A stretch of 13,509 nt of DNA from JAYFNU01 sp964622315. Its GTDB lineage: Bacteria; Bacillota; Clostridia; Oscillospirales; Ruminococcaceae. Of the stretch, positions 13,509-13,509 are shown in pieces. Under the pieces are notes generated by a model that searched no databases, was not told the origin of the DNA, and worked only from the letters and a program-made list of their open reading frames with translations. The position numbers were made by a program, and so were the translations under genes. Every line of letters starts with the position of its first letter. Positions within the stretch are counted from its first letter, which is position 1. The DNA lies in contig CAZUOY010000051.1 in NCBI GenBank assembly GCA_964622315.1, forward strand, positions 1 to 13,509, read 5' to 3'.

Positions 13509-13509
13509 C

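Noticed and set aside
1..13509. CRISPR array, rRNA, insertion sequence or intact integrase
   Set aside because: No regularly spaced direct repeats, rRNA-like segments, transposase or recombinase reading frames were seen on either strand.

Overview
The window looks like a scaffold piece from a Gram-positive, low-to-mid GC Clostridia-type genome. The signs are strong purine-rich ribosome binding sites, a classic lipobox lipoprotein, a bacterial V-type ATPase operon in the Enterococcus/Thermus gene order, and gene families common in gut Firmicutes. A run of ten Ns at 9736-9745 points to a draft or metagenome assembly. No species can be named from the sequence alone.

Layout. (1) 1-5964, minus strand: a V-type ATPase operon transcribed right to left as stalk subunit G/H, I, K, E, C, F, A. 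Subunit A runs off the left edge, and B and D would be expected beyond it. The proteolipid K subunit carries the sodium-coordinating residues known from Enterococcus hirae NtpK, so the enzyme is probably Na+-coupled. (2) 5965-6204: a divergent promoter region. (3) 6205-7632, plus: nicotinate phosphoribosyltransferase (NAD salvage), followed by a convergent 300-base region with three hairpins. (4) 7934-8914, minus: a lipoprotein with three bacterial Ig-like (BIG2) domains. (5) 9106-10024, minus: an M14 zinc carboxypeptidase whose frame is broken only by the N placeholder. (6) 10121-11497, plus: a two-gene operon of an ADP-ribose pyrophosphatase (Nudix) and a membrane-anchored glycerophosphodiester phosphodiesterase. 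(7) 11628-12518, plus: a stand-alone acyltransferase-fold protein related to 2-oxoacid dehydrogenase E2 catalytic domains, with a degenerate active-site motif and its own promoter.

From 12519 to the end the sequence becomes visibly AT-rich and changes character. It holds tandem hairpins, a ~100-base compound inverted repeat whose left arm resembles a tRNA variable loop plus T-arm, the tail of a decayed reading frame, an orphan 74-residue gene, an internally deleted SprT-like metallopeptidase gene (N-terminal piece joined out of frame to its C-terminal zinc ribbon), and a terminator. I read this as the decayed edge of an integrative element or prophage.

How the genes work together: the ATPase block is one machine. 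pncB and the Nudix hydrolase both touch NAD/ADP-ribose metabolism but sit in separate transcription units. The Nudix hydrolase and phosphodiesterase share an operon. The rest look like independent housekeeping or envelope functions. I see no convincing new multi-gene system. The most unusual material is the right-hand kilobase and the degenerate acyltransferase-like protein.
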